Positions 60,476 to 64,000 of a DNA stretch of 64,000 nucleotides are shown here, in pieces. Source of the stretch: Spiractinospora alimapuensis (lineage in GTDB: Bacteria > Actinomycetota > Actinomycetes > Streptosporangiales > Streptosporangiaceae); assembly GCF_018437505.1 (NCBI RefSeq), contig NZ_CP072467.1, positions 2,852,001 through 2,916,000 of the forward strand, given 5' to 3'. Position 1 is the stretch's first letter; each line of letters starts with the position of its first letter. The notes beneath the pieces were generated by a model. The model saw only the letters and a program-made list of their open reading frames with translations, did not search any database and had not been told where the DNA came from. A program made the position numbers and the translations under genes.

Positions 60476-61299
60476 CACAGTTCCTTCCGCTTGACGTGGC
60501 GCGCGCCGACCGCCAGCAGGACGACCGCGAGAGTGAGTGAGAGCCCGATCCCGATCGGTACGACGGTCATGTCGTGCAGCGGATGGGTGTCGGGAAGCGG
60601 CACCCCGGACGCCTCGACCCCGGCGATGGGCACGACCATGCGCATCGGCCAGGCCAGCGGGATCAACCACCAGACGACCTTGTCGGCGAGCAACGCGCCG
60701 AACATCATCCCGGCCACGCCCGTGCACATCGTCGCGGTGAAGCCCCAGGCGTGCGCGATGACGAGGCACAACGCGAGTGTCCCCAGGCCGGCCGCCCAGG
60801 GCAGGAGGCTGCCCATGACCACCCGCGCCATGGTGTCGAGTTCGCCGAACCCGAGGGCGAGCCCGGTCAGAAGCACCACGAGGAGGAGGGAGGACAGCAG
60901 CCCCAGCGTCGCGAGCGCGAGGTACTTGCCCAGGAGCAGGCGACCGCGGGGAAAGGCGTAGGAGTAGAGGAGGCGGCGGGCGTCGTCGTCCTGGCGCACG
61001 GACACGCCGGCGTACAAGGCGGCGCCCATCGGCAGGAGGATGCCCCAGAACATGAGCACCACCCGCAGCCAGATCTCCCACACCGCGTTCTCCCGGGCCT
61101 CCGGCGCGAAGGCGGAGACCAGCCCGAGCGGGAGGATGAGTGCCGTGGGGAGACCGATGCTGAACCACAGCGGGAAACCTCGCCGCGCCCGCAGCAACTC
61201 GGTCCCGAACACGGTGCCCACGGAAGGCGCGTCCGTGGCGCCCTCCGTGGGTGCGGCCGTCCTCGCGGCGCCGGCCGGCCCTTGCGTCGATCCTGTCAT
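60475..61299 (-). CDS. ABC permease (lantibiotic-immunity-like)
   Basis: 274 residues with six TM segments, the first after a 45-residue hydrophilic start (LRARRGFPLWFSIGLPTALILPLGL). The segment YSYAFPRGRLLLGKYLAL, with RQDDDARRLLYSY before it, resembles the MutE/EpiE-like permease family. It forms the membrane part of an exporter with the two ATPases around it. GAGGAG stands before the ATG. The cargo is unknown. Confidence 0.85.
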   Translation of the reverse strand: MTGSTQGPAGAARTAAPTEGATDAPSVGTVFGTELLRARRGFPLWFSIGLPTALILPLGLVSAFAPEARENAVWEIWLRVVLMFWGILLPMGAALYAGVSVRQDDDARRLLYSYAFPRGRLLLGKYLALATLGLLSSLLLVVLLTGLALGFGELDTMARVVMGSLLPWAAGLGTLALCLVIAHAWGFTATMCTGVAGMMFGALLADKVVWWLIPLAWPMRMVVPIAGVEASGVPLPDTHPLHDMTVVPIGIGLSLTLAVVLLAVGARHVKRKEL

Positions 61300-61376
61300 C
61301 GCCTCTCCTCGCGCTCCCGTGCCCGACGGGTTGTTGGCGTCGTCGCGTAGTACGTAGCGCGCGGAGGCGACGCGGT

Positions 61377-62126
61377 TCACGGATCCGGCGAGAAACTCTC
61401 CCCGGCACCCACCAGCGCGACGTACCCCTGCTCCAGGTCGCCTCCATCCGGGGCATGTCGAGCGAGGTCGTCGACGGTTCCGGACAGCACCAGCCCGCCG
61501 GCCCGCAGCAGCACGACCTGGCTACAGACACTGGCCACGTCACCGAGAACGTGGGTCGAGAGCACCACCGTAATGTCCCGCCCGAGCTCGGCGACGAGGT
61601 CACGCAACTGGCGCCGGTGCAGGGGGTCGAGCCCGGCCGTCGGTTCGTCCAGCACCAGGAGCCGGGGATCCCCGACCAGGGCTTGGGCCACCCCGACCCG
61701 TTGCCGCGCCCCGGTGGAGAGTTCCCCGACCCGGGCGCGGGCCGACACGGTGAGGTCGAGTCGATCCATCAGTCGTCCGACCTGGTGGCGCCGGTGTTCG
61801 GCGTCGTCATCCCCGTTCAGCAACGCGGCGTAGTCCAGACACTCGCGCACCGAGAGGTGCGGATGTGGTCCCGGAGCCTCGGGAAGATACCCGGCGAGCC
61901 GCCGTACGGCCCGACGCCCCCGTACGGTGCGTGTCTCGTGGCCACCGACGCGCAGCGTGCCGGCCCTGGGACGCAGGATGCCCGTGAGCAGCCGGAGCAA
62001 CGTGGTCTTCCCGGCGCCGTTGGGCCCGAGTACCCCGCAGACCCCAGCCGGGATTTCCACCGTCACACCGGACAGGGCGGGACCGCGCCGATACCGGTAC
62101 CGCACGTCCTTCGCGCTGATGTGCAC
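61377..62126 (-). CDS. ABC transporter ATP-binding protein (second ATPase)
   Basis: 249 residues. Walker A is GPNGAGKTTLLRLLTG, the signature STGARQRVGVAQALV and Walker B LLVLDEPTAGLDP, with H-loop STHVLGD. It differs clearly from the ATPase at 59762-60475, so the operon encodes two distinct ATPases and one permease. The GTG at 62126 has AGGGAGG 4 nt upstream; the preceding in-frame 74 codons are repeats, not protein. It may use a permease outside this window or share the one at 60475. Confidence 0.88.
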   Translation of the reverse strand: MHISAKDVRYRYRRGPALSGVTVEIPAGVCGVLGPNGAGKTTLLRLLTGILRPRAGTLRVGGHETRTVRGRRAVRRLAGYLPEAPGPHPHLSVRECLDYAALLNGDDDAEHRRHQVGRLMDRLDLTVSARARVGELSTGARQRVGVAQALVGDPRLLVLDEPTAGLDPLHRRQLRDLVAELGRDITVVLSTHVLGDVASVCSQVVLLRAGGLVLSGTVDDLARHAPDGGDLEQGYVALVGAGESFSPDP

Positions 62127-62153
62127 GGTCCTCCCTTCGGTCAGCGGGGTCGC

Positions 62154-62520
62154 GGCATGTGGGGAGCCACCGAACGCGGGCGACGAGCGCGGCCGCACCC
62201 GGGAGTCCCCCCACGACGACCGAGGTGGACGGCGGTGCGAACCGCGCCGGTCCACCTGGTGCCCTCCCCAGCCTGCCCGGCCGCGAACGCCACCGAACGA
62301 CACCAACGCCGGAACGCCACCTTCCGGCGGGCCACCAGCGGGGTCCACGGCATGTGGACCACCAGACGCGGGCGACGGTCACGGCCGCGACCTGGTTCGA
62401 CCGGGTCCGGGAGGCGCGAACCCCGCCGGTCCACCTGGTGCCCTCCCCAGTCTGCCCGTCCGTGAACGCCACCGGACGGCACCACTACCGCGACCGCGCC
62501 GGGACGCCACCTACGGGGCG
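62154..62520. repeat. Two tandem degenerate repeats of about 180-195 bp
   Basis: Copies at 62154-62348 and 62349-62520. Their cores, 62237-62305 and 62416-62484, agree at 63 of 69 bases and are 179 bp apart. Both copies begin with GGCATGTGG and include a phrase GGTCCACCTGGTGCCCTCCC. No coding role is evident: the matching frames differ and no credible gene fits. They lie between the anti-sigma and the ABC genes, in a 667-bp gap (62127-62793). Confidence 0.7.
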
Positions 62521-62548
62521 GGCCCCCCGGGGGGGCCCGCCCCGTAGG
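62510..62548 (-). terminator. Perfect 39-bp GC palindrome, probable terminator
   Basis: CCTACGGGGCGGG and CCCGCCCCGTAGG with C6/G6 inside make a 19-bp perfect palindrome centred on 62529. It lies about 245 nt after the anti-sigma stop in the direction of its transcription. A smaller stem, CTCCCGTT/AACGGGAG (62640-62665), lies closer to that gene. Confidence 0.65.
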
Positions 62549-62793
62549 ACTCACCCAGGGCACACCCCACGGCGAACCCACCACCATGGCGCCCACCAAA
62601 CGGGCGCGCCACGGACCACGGACCTCAGCTCGCGCACTTCTCCCGTTCCCGACCGGCAACGGGAGCAACGCGCTCGAAGGCGTGGCATCAGGAGTCGAAC
62701 CGGGCGACGTCATCACCACGCGCCAGGCCAGGGCGAGGACCAACCCAGGACCACCCTGGCGTTTCTCCGCTGATGGGAACACGTTCTCCCCGG

Positions 62794-63675
62794 TCACCCC
62801 AGGGCACGGGCGGGCCGCGCCACTAGCCGCGCGGCGGCCCCCAGCGCGACCGTGGCGAGGACCAGCACGAGCGCGTGACTCCCCCAGAGAAGCGTCGCCA
62901 CCGTTCCCAGACGGGTCGATGCCAAGGCTCCGTGGATCGACGCCACGGCGAGCGCCCACGAGGCGGCGCCGAACACCAGGCCGACGGCGGGCGAGCGCCA
63001 CACCGCTCCGAAGACGGTCAGACTGACGCCGAGCAGGGCGGGTGTCATCCACGCCCCGATGAGGGAGGCGACGGGTTGGCCCGCTCCGGGGAAAGCGGCG
63101 GCGAGGGCCGAGACGGCCAGCCCCAAGCCAAGCACGGCGCCCAGGACGAGTGCCAGTCGGGAGAGCCACACCGCCACGGGCGGAACGAGCATCGTGTACA
63201 GGGCCTCTTGGCGTGGATCCCGCCGTGGGTCGTTCACGGCGACTCCGGCGATCGTGACGATCGCGATGATGGCGGGAACCAGGTACTCCCCGGCGACGCC
63301 GGGTGCGACGAGGAGGGCGAGGGCCAGTGCCGCGAACCCTCCGGCCGTCCCCCACCACAGCGCCCTGGGCACCAGGCGGGCCTGACGCAGCGCCACCGCG
63401 CCGGCGAGCCGCAGCGCCCGACCGGCGGAGATCGTGGGTGCGGGGACCGGGGCCTCGGCGGAGCGCGGCGTGAGGTGTGGTGCGACGAGCGCGTCGAACG
63501 ACGGGACGGCTGGCGGCGTGGCCTCGGCTCGCAGCGCGGCGGCGAGCTGGGCGGTCCCGTCCACCTGGGCGCGGCAGTGGGCACAGGAAGCCAAGTGTTC
63601 CCGCTCCGCGCCGGACAGACGCGCGTCGGCGTGCGCTCCGGCACGGGTGAGCGCCTCCTCGTCCAAGTGCGTCAT
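62794..63675 (-). CDS. Anti-sigma factor with zinc-finger and membrane segments
   Basis: 293 residues. A ZAS-like motif HLASCAHC (His-x3-Cys-x2-Cys) near residue 30 is the mark of zinc-binding anti-sigma factors, and about six TM segments follow from residue 110. It would hold the ECF sigma factor encoded just upstream at the membrane until a signal arrives. The stop of the sigma gene and this ATG are one base apart. The large membrane domain is more than a simple anchor and may be the sensor. Confidence 0.85.
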   Translation of the reverse strand: MTHLDEEALTRAGAHADARLSGAEREHLASCAHCRAQVDGTAQLAAALRAEATPPAVPSFDALVAPHLTPRSAEAPVPAPTISAGRALRLAGAVALRQARLVPRALWWGTAGGFAALALALLVAPGVAGEYLVPAIIAIVTIAGVAVNDPRRDPRQEALYTMLVPPVAVWLSRLALVLGAVLGLGLAVSALAAAFPGAGQPVASLIGAWMTPALLGVSLTVFGAVWRSPAVGLVFGAASWALAVASIHGALASTRLGTVATLLWGSHALVLVLATVALGAAARLVARPARALG

Positions 63676-63676
63676 G

Positions 63677-64000
63677 TCAGTTCACCCGCTCTCCGGGTAG
63701 CTGGGCCGCCAGCAAGCGTCGTGCCTTGGCCATCCGGCTCTTGACCGTGCCGACCGGAACACCCATCACCTCGGCGATGTCGGCGTAGGGCAACTCTTCC
63801 ACCAGAGCGAACACCACGACCTCACGATGTGTCTCTGGCAACCGACCGATCGCCGCGAGAATTTCCTCCCGGCCGGCGGCGGCCAGGACCTGTGCCTCGA
63901 CGTCGGTCGTGGTGTCCGCGGGCTCCGGGGCCGCCTCGATCTCGACCGTCGGAACCTGGTGCCGCCGCAACCGGTTGTGTGCCTGGCGCCGGGTTACCCC
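63677..64000 (-). CDS. ECF RNA polymerase sigma factor, C-terminal part (cut by window edge)
   Basis: 107 codons lie in the window. Region 2.4 ends near RRQAHNRLRRHQV, a linker with many Glu/Ala follows, and region 4 is complete: AAIGRLPETHREVVVFALVEELPYADIAEVMGVPVGTVKSRMAKARRLL. The 5' end lies beyond 64000. It pairs with the anti-sigma factor and probably autoregulates the pair. Confidence 0.92.
   Translation of the reverse strand, partial: GVTRRQAHNRLRRHQVPTVEIEAAPEPADTTTDVEAQVLAAAGREEILAAIGRLPETHREVVVFALVEELPYADIAEVMGVPVGTVKSRMAKARRLLAAQLPGERVN

Noticed and set aside
59762-61299. Lantibiotic biosynthesis locus
   Set aside because: Only immunity-like ABC genes are present; no LanA, LanB/C or LanM gene can be found nearby.
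62670-62720. Possible tRNA: GGTTCGACTCC on the minus strand looks like a T-loop
   Set aside because: No acceptor stem, anticodon arm or D arm can be folded around it.

Overview
The window is about 70% G+C chromosomal DNA from an actinobacterium. Three things point to the Streptosporangiales, perhaps a Nocardiopsis-like genus: GTG starts and 4-nt gene overlaps are common; an XRE/DUF5753 gene is coupled to a DUF397 gene; and two SAM-dependent methyltransferases of the actinobacterial DUF574 type are present, together with a mycofactocin-type dehydrogenase. The genus is a guess. I saw no rRNA, tRNA, insertion sequence, phage gene or CRISPR array.

Layout. 1-1865 (minus): the end of a catabolic operon (lipoprotein fragment, short-chain dehydrogenase, sugar-phosphate-isomerase-like TIM barrel), divergent from a LysR regulator (2099-3007). 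3117-4249: a DUF2867/TetR pair behind a palindromic operator. 5194-16201 (minus): a complete aerobic nicotinate catabolic cluster. In transcription order it holds nicX, nicE, a PTS-IIC-like membrane protein, nicC, a three-subunit molybdenum hydroxylase (medium, large, small), coxG, nicF and nicD. A divergent MarR gene (nicR-like) and a 39-bp near-perfect palindrome sit at its promoter. The predicted route is nicotinate > 6-hydroxynicotinate > 2,5-dihydroxypyridine > N-formylmaleamate > maleamate > maleate > fumarate. 17231-23806 is mixed: a PEP mutase/isocitrate lyase relative, a NADAR protein, an MFS exporter, an XRE/DUF397 module facing an HATPase plus small Cys protein, and glutamate decarboxylase. 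23928-24900 holds a broken TetR/SRPBCC head-to-head pair. 24979-36667 carries two ABC systems, a two-component system, two membrane-anchored serine hydrolases and a second DUF574 methyltransferase.

37357-49261 (plus) is a long operon-like run: a Tm-1-like ATP-binding protein, its partner TIM barrel (together the two halves of the plant Tm-1 protein), a cupin, and a complete branched-chain-type ABC transporter (livH, livM, livK, livG, livF). Between livG and livF lies a 1406-residue secreted ThuA + glucose/sorbosone-dehydrogenase + PKD protein. The run suggests uptake and processing of an unknown carbon source and is the least understood system here.

49352-64000: a CopB-type copper ATPase behind a CsoR-like box, a small membrane protein and regulator behind what looks like a leaderless, self-repressed promoter, a proline dehydrogenase, a deazaflavin nitroreductase-hemerythrin fusion, an HTH_42 protein, a DoxX protein behind a double operator, an Lrp regulator, a mycofactocin-type SDR, an ArsR/SRPBCC pair with two operators, an ABC exporter set, and an ECF sigma factor with its anti-sigma factor running off the right edge. 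Strong GC hairpins separate several convergent pairs.
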